NCBI GenBank assembly: GCA_964019335.1
Contig: OZ025677.1
Span: 124,001 to 188,000, forward strand
Direction of reading: 5' to 3'
Length of the DNA: 64,000 nucleotides
From: Diplonema japonicum
Taxonomy: Eukaryota; Euglenozoa; Diplonemea; Diplonemida; Diplonemidae
Numbering within the stretch: the first letter of the stretch is position 1; each line of letters starts with the position of its first letter. Positions 8,189 through 18,526 of this stretch are shown here, piece by piece. A program made the translations under genes and the position numbers. The notes beneath the pieces are model-generated. The model saw only the letters and a list, made by a program, of their open reading frames with translations, did no database searches and was not told where the DNA came from.

Positions 8189-10729
8189 TTAGTGGGTCCC
8201 AACTGCCTCCCATTTTGAAAGGTTGCTTTGCAGCTGCAGCAATACAGGTTCCAGCCCCGAGAAGCTGCCGTTCGCCACCGCCGTGTAGAAGCTGAGCGCG
8301 ACGCCTCTAATGAAACCTATCTGGCCTTGTGCGAGTTCTTGTTTTGTAGTTCTGTCGAAGCCTGGTGTGACAGACTTGCCAGCAGCACGCTCTGAGTCGC
8401 CTTGGAGGTAGAACTCCGTGGTAATAGCGATCCCCCACAGCCTGGAGATATTGAAGGGCTTTGTCAGATTGGAGAGGTCCGCACATTTCAGCAGAATTGA
8501 GCACAGCAGCTTCCTTTGGTCCTCGTCATCCGGCGGTCGATTCATCACCTTTAGTTCCGAGTATGCAGCCACGGCATCCCTGTGCCGGGCCATGTCAGTG
8601 TTCAGAATGTTGTTGATGAGCAATTTGTACGCAAACACAGACTGCTCCTTTTGAAGCTCGGAAAATAAGCTCAGCTCCGGAAAGCCGAGGATCGCGATGG
8701 CCACGTTGCAGTGGTGCACCTCCAACACGGACGACGCACCTGACGCGTTGCTAAGCAGCCCAAGGGGCGTCTCAGATTTGGAATGGAACGAGTTGTTCAA
8801 ACCCATATGGTCCACGTCGTGTAGCAGGGCTGACACGAAGAGGACGAATATGTCCAACCGATGCAGGACCTTCTTGCAGCCGTAGACCTCTATGTACAAG
8901 TACATCGTCTGCAGAACGTCGAAGGCGTGCACAAAGTTATGGTACGGGATGGCACGGTACTTCTTGGAAGTCGTGACGAGAAACTTCGCGAGCTTCGTCT
9001 TGCTGACCTTAAACTCGTCCAAAATGCCCATGTGCTCGAATAGGAACACCGACAACGGGATCAGCTTCATGTACGACTCTTGCTTGTGAACATAGGTGTG
9101 GACGTTGAACTCGTCGCTCAGCACCATCTGGTACTCCTCGTCTGAGACATACACCATCGCTGCGGCTGTCTCCTCATCGGTGGCGGGGTAGATCCTGTCT
9201 GCCTCTGTGCTGTCCGCTACACCAGACGAGGCTTGGAGGAGCCTCATGGCGGAGTCACGAGATTCTTGGCAGAATTCCATTAATTTCGAGTTCGCAAGAT
9301 GCAAGCCTCCGAATGCCGCAAAGAAACGAAGCAGCTCTTCATCATCGTCGGTGAACTCGCCAGATATCTTGTTGATAACCTGCGCAACGGCAACAGTCTC
9401 GCCCTGTGCTATGACAGGCATGCAGAGAATGGTGCGTGTAACGAATCCGGTGGCAGCATCAACGTCAGGGTTGAACCTCGGGTCGCAGTATGCATCAGGA
9501 ATGTTGACTGTCTCACCTGACTGACACACGAACCCAGCAATGCCATGGTCAAGCGGCATTCTGATCTCCGTGCCGCCGGAGTTCGCCAGTAACGTACCGT
9601 TTTCTTTGTCAATGATGAACAGTGTGCATCTCTCTGCTTGCAGGAGAGCTGTGCAGCCGTCGACGATGACATCACAGACCCCCAGCCACGACCCGAGGTC
9701 TGTCTCGCTTACACGCTGCACCACGTCTAGAAGGATCTCGTTCTTGCGCTTCTCTGTGGCGATCTGTCTGTACGTGTAGCTGTTCTGAAGGAAGACACCT
9801 GCGAACAGCGAGAAGGCTTGAAACAACGACTCGTCCTCCGAACAGAAGTAATCCTTCCCCGGAGCATTTTTCTTGTTGAGCAGCTGCGCCACAGCGATGA
9901 CAGACGACTCGTACAACACAGGTGCGCACAGCAACGCCTTTGTCCTGTACCCGGTCTTCTTGTCGATGTCTTGGTTGAACCTGCTGTCGGCGTAGGCGTC
10001 GGGGAGGTTGATCACTTTGCCTGTTTTGGCTACATTTCCGGCAATGCCACCACCGATGGGAAGGCGGATTTCAGAAGTTCCTTCTGCGATCTTTGAGACG
10101 ATTTCCTCGCCTTCAACGAGGAAGAAGGTGCACCGGTCGGCTTCAAGCAGCTTTGACGCGGACTGGATCAACGTTTCAACGAGCTTCTGATGATCCGTTT
10201 GGTTGGAAGACATGTCGAGGCAGGTTTGAAGCAGTACTGATGCAGCTTCAGATTTTGTTGAGAGCACTGCGGAGAGAGTCAGCTTGCCTTTGTTTCCTGG
10301 TTCGTGGTCACCGTCTGTGATGAGCGTTCCACTTCGAAGTAGCCGTTTTAAAGTTCGGAATTGTGGAGGGCCTGAAATGGACATTCTGTTGGATTGGGCC
10401 AGCATGGCTTGAGACGCGGTTCGGAATCTTCTTCCGGAGCTGTTGAGGGAACAGTCGCTCTCCGCTTGCAGACCCCCCAGGTTTTTTATCTCCGTCACCT
10501 CGTCGCAGTGCAGTCCCCTCTGTTTAGAGACAACAGAAAAAGATTTCAAAATCTCACTCAGCGAGCCTTTCTCCTTAAACGCACCGTGGGCTATGCTGTG
10601 TTCAAGCATTTTCTCAGTTAAAACACGTAGACCTTCTTCCGGTTTTTCTTTTAGAAGATTGCCAAGCACACTTTCCAGTGCACTGTGAATTCCATTTTCT
10701 ATTAGATACGCGGAGTCGGTGTTTTCCAT
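8189..10729 (-). CDS. Tandem-GAF cyclic nucleotide phosphodiesterase (PDEB-like)
   Basis: 846 residues from ATG 10729. Two GAF domains (about 175-330 and 345-495) each show the ..IRLPIGGGIAG / IRMPLDHGIAG cores followed by INLPDAY..RFN and VNIPDAY..RFN. The C-terminal class I phosphodiesterase domain (about 545-845) has the metal-binding HDVDHMGLNN motif, the second metal site LKCADLSN and the invariant Gln in QIGFI. The enzyme would hydrolyse cAMP and/or cGMP, with GAF domains binding cyclic nucleotide. Size and order match the kinetoplastid PDEB enzymes, some of which sit on the paraflagellar rod. Flagellar location here is only an inference. The leader before the ATG is almost pure purine. 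Confidence 0.9.
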   Translation of the reverse strand: MENTDSAYLIENGIHSALESVLGNLLKEKPEEGLRVLTEKMLEHSIAHGAFKEKGSLSEILKSFSVVSKQRGLHCDEVTEIKNLGGLQAESDCSLNSSGRRFRTASQAMLAQSNRMSISGPPQFRTLKRLLRSGTLITDGDHEPGNKGKLTLSAVLSTKSEAASVLLQTCLDMSSNQTDHQKLVETLIQSASKLLEADRCTFFLVEGEEIVSKIAEGTSEIRLPIGGGIAGNVAKTGKVINLPDAYADSRFNQDIDKKTGYRTKALLCAPVLYESSVIAVAQLLNKKNAPGKDYFCSEDESLFQAFSLFAGVFLQNSYTYRQIATEKRKNEILLDVVQRVSETDLGSWLGVCDVIVDGCTALLQAERCTLFIIDKENGTLLANSGGTEIRMPLDHGIAGFVCQSGETVNIPDAYCDPRFNPDVDAATGFVTRTILCMPVIAQGETVAVAQVINKISGEFTDDDEELLRFFAAFGGLHLANSKLMEFCQESRDSAMRLLQASSGVADSTEADRIYPATDEETAAAMVYVSDEEYQMVLSDEFNVHTYVHKQESYMKLIPLSVFLFEHMGILDEFKVSKTKLAKFLVTTSKKYRAIPYHNFVHAFDVLQTMYLYIEVYGCKKVLHRLDIFVLFVSALLHDVDHMGLNNSFHSKSETPLGLLSNASGASSVLEVHHCNVAIAILGFPELSLFSELQKEQSVFAYKLLINNILNTDMARHRDAVAAYSELKVMNRPPDDEDQRKLLCSILLKCADLSNLTKPFNISRLWGIAITTEFYLQGDSERAAGKSVTPGFDRTTKQELAQGQIGFIRGVALSFYTAVANGSFSGLEPVLLQLQSNLSKWEAVGTH

Positions 10730-10846
10730 TTTCCTCTTCTTTTTTTTTTTTGTTTAAAGGGGAAAAAGGGTATTTTGTTGTGTTTCAAAAAAAAAAAAAA
10801 AAAAAAAAAAAATAAAGAATGGGATACTCTAAGCTCACTGATTTTA

Positions 10847-11158
10847 TTATTTTTGTTGTTTCTTTTGGAAGACCTGTTTCGCTTTTCTTCTCGCGGCTTC
10901 GAATGTGACGATGCCCAGCCTTGGAACGCTCTGGACCTTTTGAAGATTCGCGGCGCGTTTCGCCTTGATCAGTTCCTTTCTCTCCGCCTCCACCTCGTCA
11001 TACTTCTTCCAGTTCTCTGTGAGCCGCTTTCTGAAGTCTAGTCTTTTCTGGTCCTGCGTACAGATCTCTCTCAACTGCTTATTCTTCACGTTCAGTTTTT
11101 TCACGGGGTTTTTCTTTTTATTCTTGTCACGCTTGTTACGGCTCCACGGGCCAGGCAT
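10847..11158 (-). CDS. Small highly basic protein of unknown function
   Basis: 103 residues from ATG 11158. About one third of residues are Lys or Arg. The N-terminus (MPGPWSRNKRDKNKKK) resembles a nucleolar or ribosomal targeting segment, followed by a predicted charged helix (LTENWKKYDEVEAERKEL) and a short hydrophobic-aromatic patch (VPRLGIVTFEAA). Higher-GC coding composition against poly-A/T flanks supports a real gene. I do not recognise the family. A ribosome-biogenesis factor or a ribosomal accessory protein is a guess. Confidence 0.65.
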   Translation of the reverse strand: MPGPWSRNKRDKNKKKNPVKKLNVKNKQLREICTQDQKRLDFRKRLTENWKKYDEVEAERKELIKAKRAANLQKVQSVPRLGIVTFEAARRKAKQVFQKKQQK

Positions 11159-12349
11159 TGTTTTTCTTTTTTTTTCTTTTTTTCCTGTTTTTTTTTCCCC
11201 CCCATTTTTCAGCGGCTCAAAACAAAAACAAAAAAAGGAAGTAAGTAGTAGGTACTTTTTTTTTTTTGATTTAATTTATCTTTCTTTCTTCTTTTTTTTT
11301 TAAGTTTTTCTTAAAAAACTTTTTCGGCCGATGAGCTAGGGCAGGGCGGGGGGGGGGCATTTTTTTTTCTCAAGATGAATGAGAATGGAATAAGAAGGGG
11401 GGGTTGGTGTGTTGAGTAGCAGCAAACCTGTAGGGGGAAAAAAAAGAAAAAGCAGAAAGACAACCGCGGACAAGGGGGTGGTTACCCACACACTCAAGCA
11501 CGCAAAAAGGATTGCTGGGGCCAATGGATAAAAAAAAAAAAATTCAACAGGGAGGAAGTCACGAAGAGAGGGAGAGCTTTCCCCAACCGCTCTTTATCAT
11601 TTACCTCCCAACCAGAAACCCACAAATGTTTCATGGAAGAATTTTTTGTGATACAGGTGGCGAAAGGTAATATGAAAAAGGAACGAGGGAATTTTCTTTT
11701 TTTTTTTTTCAAAAGAAAAAAGAAGAAGAAAAAGGAAACGAAAAAAAAAAAAAAAAAAGAATAGAGAGAGAGAAATGCAAGCTCTCTCCTCTCTTTTTTT
11801 CTTTCTTTTTTTTTCTCTTTATTTCCTTTCTCTTTTTTCTCGTTTTTTAAAAAAAAAAAAAAATAAGAGAAACTGAGCGGTTTGTCCTTTTGGAAAACCA
11901 CACGGGGAGGAAGGGAAAGAAAAAAAAAAAAAGTAACGAAGATGTAGAATTTCGAGACAAAAAAAAAATTTTTATAAACGAGATACTTGTCTTTGCCCGT
12001 TCTCTCGACACGTTCTAGTCAATATGGGAATAAAAAAAGAAATCATTTCATGAAAAAAAGAAAAAGGAGGTCTTAAAAAAAAAGGGGGGGCCTTTTCGGG
12101 CCCTTGTTCTCTTACAAGAGAGGTTGAAAAACAATTTTGTTATGATCAACTGCCGCATTCGTGAAGGCTTGCTGCGGTTTTAGACATAGAACGAGTGGTC
12201 AACGAGAGGGGGGGACAGTATTTCTCCAATGGAAGAAGGAGAGAGGGATGATGGCGATAGATTAGGAAAACAAAACAAAAAAAAATGAAGTGAAATAAGA
12301 AAACTTCGGATTTAAGGACCTAGAGAAGTAAATTCTCGTTTTTTGTCAC

Positions 12350-12381
<32 letters not shown>

Positions 12382-12464
12382 TACAATTCCATAAGTAGAA
12401 GAAAAAAAGAAAAAAAAAAACAATTTATGTGTTCTCATGATTCATGGATAAGAAAAATGTGCTC

Positions 12465-12500
<36 letters not shown>

Positions 12501-13729
12501 AAATAGGAAAATGAGGATAAAGCCAGGAAACTTATAATACCTTCCCCCTTCTTTTTTTTTTCTTTTTTTTTTATTTGTCCATTCAGGCCATAAAGAATAT
12601 CACGGTAGAAAAAAGTAATAAAAAAAGGGGGGGGCAAATGGGGAAAGATGAAAGGATACTTGGAATAACAGGAAATAAATTTCTTTTTTTTTTTTAAAAA
12701 GAAAAGGGCAGCATTTTTGAAAAGAAAATGGGAAAAAAAATGTAAAAAAAAGCAAAAAAATAAAAAAGAAGGGGAGATGTAAGTTGAAAAATGCTTAAAG
12801 ACTCTTTGCTTAAACTATGGGAATACTGGAATTTACCTTGTGCTTATTCTGCTTTTCTTTTGTTTTTTTCTTCTTTTCTTTTTTTTTTTTTTTTTTTTTT
12901 TTTTGAATTTTTTTGTTCCTGTTTACATTGTGTATGGTACTTATTCTTTTTTTATTTTTTTCTCAAGTCATATCCAAAAAAAAAAAAAGAGGGTACTGGG
13001 CCCTGGCTAGAAAGACCATTGCCCTCTTTTTTTTTTTTTTTTTCCTCTCTTTTATGATGCGAGTCTCGTGCCAGCGCAGTTTGGGAGACAAGAGTTTTTT
13101 TTCTTCTTTTTTTTTTCTTCCCAAATCATTTTTTGGGGGAAAATTAAAGAAACAACAGCAAGTATGTTAACATATGAAACGGAACCTCTTTTTCAAAAAA
13201 AAAAAAAGGAATTCTTGCTAGCTCTTATAGGTAGGTGACAAGGGGGGGAAAAAAAAAGAAATAGAGCAAAAAAAAAAAGATACAGAAGAAACATAAAAGT
13301 AACAATCCCAGTAGGAAACTGTAAAGTTTTACTGGGAGAAATACTTTTCCCCCCCCCTATTTCTCTTGTTTTCTTCTCATTTCTTTTTCTTTTTTTGTTG
13401 TCACCACTTTGGCCTACCACAAGAAGGAAAAAAAAAGATCTTTTAAAAAACAAAAGATATCAGAACGTAACCTAGTTAGGCAAACATGTTTTTTGGCACT
13501 CGACCATAGTGGAAGAGATCAAACCCTTTCTATAAAAAAAAAAAAAGAAGGATATTTATTTCCTGTCTTTTCCTCTTTTCATCATGGGGGGGGAAAAAAA
13601 GAAGAAAAAAAAGTACTAATTTCTACCTTTAAAAAGCAAAGAGGACCTCTCGGGGAGTAAGGGAATAAAAAAAAAATCTTTTTTTTCTTCTTTTCCTGGG
13701 GCTTTAAAAAAAAAAAAAAAGGAGCATGT

Positions 13730-13777
<48 letters not shown>

Positions 13778-13789
13778 TCTTTTTTCGTT
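11159..13789. other. 2.6-kb non-coding homopolymer-rich region
   Basis: Dominated by poly-A and poly-T runs, including about 50 A near 13732-13784, runs around 12350-12377 and 12466-12498, and poly-T around 12880-12904. No convincing open frame with an ATG was found. A segment at about 12085-12210 is less repetitive and can form short hairpins (see findings). It may hold an unannotated RNA or 3' UTR. Confidence 0.6.
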
Positions 13790-14503
13790 TTAAGAATGCG
13801 ACCCAGAAGGTGCCTGTTCCACCTGAACAACAGGAGTAATAACACAGCCAGGGTTCGGCTGTATTGGGTTCGCTGAACTATGGCCTTGCTTTTTTGCCTC
13901 CGCCTTTGCTTGCTTCACACGCTGCCGTGCCCTGGCTTTGGCAAGAGACCGCTTCGACCGCGTACCAGAAGGAGTCTCAACCAAAATGGATAAAATACCG
14001 ATGTCCTTCCACACCGTTCGAATAACAGAAGATACCGACGCACAAGGAAGGGGAACCGCTGAAATCTCAAGAACACGCATTCCCACCTTCAGCTCTGCCT
14101 GCTCTGCCGGGGAGCCAGGGACTATGTTGGTAATGGAATTCCCCCGTACCCATGCACCTAGCCTTGACGAAGGATCAGACCTAACCACTGTGTGCAAAGA
14201 GAGGTATTTCCCAGGATACGTCACAGCAGCAACCGATAAGTCCGAAACTACATTATTCATGGCGTTCACAGCGATCGTGGTGACGAACAAGGCACAGACC
14301 TCTTCCTCTTTGTTGTCTATGCTTGAACCAGGAGTTACATCTTGGTACTGAAACATCGATATCTCTGGCGGAGTCATTGTTGAACCCTCATAAGCCACAG
14401 GAGGAGGAACAGACGGCGGGCACGCAGAATGGTATGTTAGCCCGTAAGGGTCATGTGTGTATGTCTCGCCTTGTGACCCCTGGCTGGATGTGCTTCGGGT
14501 CAT
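13790..14503 (-). CDS. PDZ-domain protein
   Basis: 237 residues from ATG 14503. A PDZ-like core lies at about 115-185. Its signatures are GNSITNIVPGSPAEQAELKV and GMRVLEISAVPL, where the Pro-Gly-Ser-Pro-Ala turn and the following Leu-x-Val-Gly-Met are typical. The N-terminal 85 residues are polar and Pro-rich (disordered). The C-terminus is a basic helix (KRSLAKARARQRVKQAKAEAKK) followed by a Pro/Ser tail, possibly for membrane or nucleic-acid contact. No signal peptide or membrane helix is seen. Likely a scaffold; partner unknown. Confidence 0.7.
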   Translation of the reverse strand: MTRSTSSQGSQGETYTHDPYGLTYHSACPPSVPPPVAYEGSTMTPPEISMFQYQDVTPGSSIDNKEEEVCALFVTTIAVNAMNNVVSDLSVAAVTYPGKYLSLHTVVRSDPSSRLGAWVRGNSITNIVPGSPAEQAELKVGMRVLEISAVPLPCASVSSVIRTVWKDIGILSILVETPSGTRSKRSLAKARARQRVKQAKAEAKKQGHSSANPIQPNPGCVITPVVQVEQAPSGSHS

Positions 14504-14628
14504 TTTTTTTTTTTTTTTAAATTCTTCTTTTTTTTTGAAATCTGTATGGGGGAGGGAGGGGGATTGTGAGATTTAAAAGAAAAAAAAAAAAAAAAAAAAG
14601 AAAAAGTGGGGGCGGGGAAAAATTATTC

Positions 14629-14835
14629 TTATTCTCCTAGGACGTCGAGCAGCTCCTTCATCCCAAAGAACACGAACGCGCCAAAAAACACGATGAATAG
14701 CACTGTGAAGCTGACCTGCGCCCACTCCTGCTCGGTTGCTGTGAGGTCCATCCTGGATATCTCGGGAAAGAATGTGGTTTGCCAGGCCATCACGGCCACT
14801 AGCACCGATATGTACAGCCTTCTCGTGGTCAGCAT
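14629..14835 (-). CDS. Small two-helix membrane protein
   Basis: 68 residues from ATG 14835. The layout is basic N-terminus (MLTTRRLY), hydrophobic helix at about 8-22, polar loop with Glu and Asp residues, second helix at about 42-59 (FTVLFIVFFGAFVFFGM), then an acidic amphipathic end. Size and layout are typical of small accessory subunits of ER or mitochondrial membrane complexes, but I do not recognise the family. The coding stretch is the only non-homopolymer sequence between two runs, which supports it being real. Confidence 0.6.
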   Translation of the reverse strand: MLTTRRLYISVLVAVMAWQTTFFPEISRMDLTATEQEWAQVSFTVLFIVFFGAFVFFGMKELLDVLGE

Positions 14836-15388
14836 TTCTTTTTTGTGAGGGGGTTTTTTTTTTTTTTTTTTTTAAAATTTCTCTCCCTCACCTTATTTTC
14901 TTTTATGTTGCCGGCCAAAGAACAATGAACAAAAAAAAAGAACAAGACAAGAAGGAGGGGGGGGGGGGGGGGGGGGGATAAAGAAAGGGAAAGAGACAGG
15001 CTTATTTTTTTAATTTTTTTTTCTTTCTTTTCCAGTTTTTTTTTTCGTTCATTGCCACTACAAAATAAAAAGAAAGGGGAGGGGGTGAAATGGAAAGAGG
15101 GGAATGGGAAAGAAAAGCACGAGAGAACGAATCATAAAAAAAAGAGCATTAACCTCTCCCCTCTCTCCCCCCTCTCTTGGAAGAAGAAGAAAAAAAGAAA
15201 TATAAATAACAACACACGGATACTATTCTTTTCATTGCGTTCCCTTCCGTAACATGGTCACTTCTCATTCTGCCCTGGTAGGCTACGTAATGTTACTAAA
15301 GGGTTCAGGGTTTTTTCCATATATTGCGGGGCGTGGGATTCCAGATATTCTTTCGACTTCGTTTTACTGGAAGCATTCCAACTTTGAG

Positions 15389-15429
<41 letters not shown>

Positions 15430-15692
15430 CCCCATACTTTTTCCTCAATATTTCGAATGGCCAAAAATTCGTGACCGCTTCCTCTCCTGCTTCCTTCCCC
15501 TGCTGTTTCCCTGCCTCATCCGAGTCCCTTGCAGGCTTGGTGGAACACGACTCTTTATAATGGTACTGAAGAAAATGCGTATTACACACATCACCATGAT
15601 GCCCCATAAGCGATTTGACCCTGTCTTCCTTCGACAAAAGAGTTGCCTCAAGATACAGGAAGGGAAGCGGGTCTCGTTTGGGATCCTGAAAT
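14836..15692. other. Spacer upstream of the two-helix gene
   Basis: Contains a G run of about 26 (around 14949-14978), a T run of about 38 (15391-15429) and other homopolymers. The stretch around 15430-15690 is less repetitive. The minus-strand frames there (15305-15772, 15445-15723) have no convincing start or domain. I see no RNA gene. Confidence 0.55.
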
Positions 15693-18203
15693 TTATTTTT
15701 TTTTTTCCCCCGCTCTCCCCCATTTAAATACCGTTGCTTCCAGAGACCTGATTTCAGCAACCAAGTCAGCATCTAAGTAAATACCACCTGAACGGAGGAC
15801 TTGAAGAAACTGTCTCCGGGTGCAGGTGTGGTAAGCTGAGTTGATGAGAAGCCTGTTAAGCTGGGTTGTCTTTGGAAAGGATAGTTCTTCCAAGGTCACG
15901 CTCAGCGCGAGTAGCGCTGAGAAGGCATCGCTGTCCCTCACGTTGAGGTACTTCATCATCTCGTTGAGAAGCTTGTCCAAGATATTGGAGGCAATCTCAG
16001 CATACCTCCGCACAAAAGGCACTGCCCTGTGCTTCGGGATCGCTGCCCACAGCTGCGGGTTTTCAGGCGTTGCGCCCCCTTTGTAAAACTGCTTCAGAAC
16101 CCCTTCTTTGAAAGCATTGGCCGTTACGGAAGCATATGTCTTGTCCCCTACGTCGGGTGCAGCATGAACAGTTTGCATCATTTGAGAACTGCTGCTGAAC
16201 CCTGATATGCTCAGCCTGTCCCTCAACCCGTGAAAGAAACCCGATTCGGTTTCATGCGGTGCTGGTACGGGCGTGTCGTCGTCGTCTTCCCTGCAGTCCA
16301 TCTTAACCGGCAGCATTACCAACCGTTCGCCGCCGCTTGACCCTGCACCGGGAAGCCGGGTGATGGTTATCCTGCACCCCGTCCCTGCCATCCTCAGCTT
16401 GCTCACCGACGACACCAACGTCGTGCGTGGCATCAAGTCCAGCATGTCGCTGACGTCCTTCCCCTTGTAGTGCTCCTTCACCTTCTGGTGTGTCGTCCCG
16501 ACGAAATATTCTTTAAACAGCTCCGAGGTGAGTGTCCCCGGACGCTCCTTCGTGACACCGATGATCATGTCGAGAGGGTTGAAGCGGATGGACGACATGT
16601 CCCGCAGGTGGCCTAAGTTGTAGTGCATGATGGGGGGAAGGGCATCAGAAGGGGCAGAATGGATGGTCCAGTCACGCAGCGCCTGCTCTTCAAGATCGTA
16701 GGAATAGAAGGTGCACGTGCTGTTGTCCAATATCAGCGAGGCCTGACCTGTTGTGTGGTGCATGAAGACAAGCTGCCTAACGGCCTGATCCTCGTGGTGC
16801 GAGGGCCATGCCCGCTTGGGCGACCCTGCAGGGGAGAAGGTGATAGGCGACGGGGAGCCTTCCCTGCAGTCGGTGTCAATGCGCACCGAGGAGGAGGGCG
16901 ACGTAGTGGTGGCCACAGAGGGCGTCGTGTTGACCGACGAGCTGTCGCCACTGTCGTACCTCACCTCAGGCGGGGCAGGGGGCGGAGGGGGTGGGGTCAC
17001 GGGAACCCTTCCCGAGATGCACATGACGGTCACATCAGGACTCGCGCACCCTACAAGAAGTCTGCTGGGCCTGGACCTGTGCTGGATGTCGAGGAGGTAC
17101 AGGAAGTAACCTGGAAGATAAACGGCAAGAATACCCCGACGTAGGGGCCCGACGAAGACGGACGTGAGTGGGGAGAGAGGAGGGAGGGAAGGGGAAGGCG
17201 AGATCGAAAGCGATATGCAGTGCTTTGTCATAAGACAGTAGAGCCCCATCCTGATGGCAGAATCCCCCGGCAGCGAATCATGCTGGTGCACAAGAACAGC
17301 CATTATCTGCTTGTCTTCGGTTCCCCGTCCGGTGCGGCGGCGGTCGTACTGGGTCACCATCTGGATGCGGAGGTGTTTGTCAGGAGGTGCATGTCCGCCA
17401 GCCCATGGACGGTCCTGGTAGACTGTGGGGGAACGGAGGACCTTCTCAGAGAATTTCATCGAAAGGTTGACCTCCATGATGGTTTCAGGGCGGTCGCCGG
17501 GGCGGAACGAGAAACATTTCAGAACGACATCAGCGCCAAACAAGGTGGAGCCAGTGCCGCCCTCCCTCCTCTGTTTCAAGAACAGGACATACAATGTGTT
17601 GTTGTGCGGCATGAACTGAGACCAGAGGTGCTGCTCGGCGACGCTGTAGATTTTCCCACTCTGGCCTACAAGGCCTTTTTTCTTGTCTTGGTGTAGACTG
17701 TATATTTCGATGGTTTCCTTGTCTAGGGTGTAGATGTAAAGGCATTTTGAGCTTTTTGAGCTTTCGAAGTTGAGAAACTGGACCCGGGGAAACTGCTGTC
17801 GGGAGCCCTCCGGGTTCTTTAGGGAGAAATAGCTGTTGCCCCTCCCCATGAGCCAACACTCGTATTCGCTGATCGGGGGTGCGCTTGGGTCCTGTGTTGC
17901 CCGCTCACGGCGAACGGTGCAGGCCAAAATGGACTTGTCCGTGTTGAGGGACGCAGCGCATAGTTTCAAAGGGCCGTCTTTTGCTGCGTGCTTCGTGTCC
18001 TGTTTGAACCGAACGCTTGACTTTCCCTTTTCCAGCACGTCAATGTAGCTTTTGTACACTTTGCCGTCCCAATCGTTCCTCGCAACCAGCACCACCCCAT
18101 CCCGTTCCGTCCCCACTATATGTTGCTGCGCAGGAGTTTCCTGCCCTTCAGGCGGCAGGGTGAGCTTTGTCCCTGGTGTGATCTCGCTTTTAAAAGACAA
18201 CAT
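15693..18203 (-). CDS. GSAP/pigeon-like protein (gamma-secretase-activating protein homologue)
   Basis: 836 residues from ATG 18203. The N-terminal half has beta-propeller-like strands: IVGTERDGVVLVARN, SILACTVR, SKCLYIYTLDKETIEIYSL, LWSQFMPHNNTLYVLFL, and LAVYLPGYFLYLLDIQH followed by SRLLVGC. The spacing and wording of the last three match the N-terminal region of animal GSAP (Drosophila pigeon). The middle (about 400-470) is Pro/Ser/Thr-rich and probably disordered. The C-terminal part (about 700-830) is helical. Animal GSAP binds the gamma-secretase/APP C-terminal fragment; its wider eukaryotic role is unclear, so no function is claimed. No signal peptide or membrane helix is evident. The homology was judged by eye and needs a profile search. 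Confidence 0.65.
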   Translation of the reverse strand: MLSFKSEITPGTKLTLPPEGQETPAQQHIVGTERDGVVLVARNDWDGKVYKSYIDVLEKGKSSVRFKQDTKHAAKDGPLKLCAASLNTDKSILACTVRRERATQDPSAPPISEYECWLMGRGNSYFSLKNPEGSRQQFPRVQFLNFESSKSSKCLYIYTLDKETIEIYSLHQDKKKGLVGQSGKIYSVAEQHLWSQFMPHNNTLYVLFLKQRREGGTGSTLFGADVVLKCFSFRPGDRPETIMEVNLSMKFSEKVLRSPTVYQDRPWAGGHAPPDKHLRIQMVTQYDRRRTGRGTEDKQIMAVLVHQHDSLPGDSAIRMGLYCLMTKHCISLSISPSPSLPPLSPLTSVFVGPLRRGILAVYLPGYFLYLLDIQHRSRPSRLLVGCASPDVTVMCISGRVPVTPPPPPPAPPEVRYDSGDSSSVNTTPSVATTTSPSSSVRIDTDCREGSPSPITFSPAGSPKRAWPSHHEDQAVRQLVFMHHTTGQASLILDNSTCTFYSYDLEEQALRDWTIHSAPSDALPPIMHYNLGHLRDMSSIRFNPLDMIIGVTKERPGTLTSELFKEYFVGTTHQKVKEHYKGKDVSDMLDLMPRTTLVSSVSKLRMAGTGCRITITRLPGAGSSGGERLVMLPVKMDCREDDDDTPVPAPHETESGFFHGLRDRLSISGFSSSSQMMQTVHAAPDVGDKTYASVTANAFKEGVLKQFYKGGATPENPQLWAAIPKHRAVPFVRRYAEIASNILDKLLNEMMKYLNVRDSDAFSALLALSVTLEELSFPKTTQLNRLLINSAYHTCTRRQFLQVLRSGGIYLDADLVAEIRSLEATVFKWGRAGEKKK

Positions 18204-18526
18204 TCTTCTTTCTTTTTTTTTTCTTTTCGTTTACTCCGTGTGTCCCCCCCCCCCCCCCCCCCCGTTAATGTGGGGTGGGACGAACGAACCTCCCTGTTGT
18301 GTTTTTTTTTTTTTTATTATTTCTTTTTTTTTAAATACATCGGCTTATAAATGAATAGTAGGAAAAAAAAAAGAAAAGAAGCAGAATATTGTTTGGTTTC
18401 TGTCGTGAAAAAAAAAAGGGAAGTCCACAAGGGGGGAAGGTAAGGAAGGCGCCCCCCTTACCATTCTGGCCCCAAGGGCAAACCGGGGGATGGGAAGAAG
18501 AAGAAGAAGAAGAAAAAAAGAGCTCC

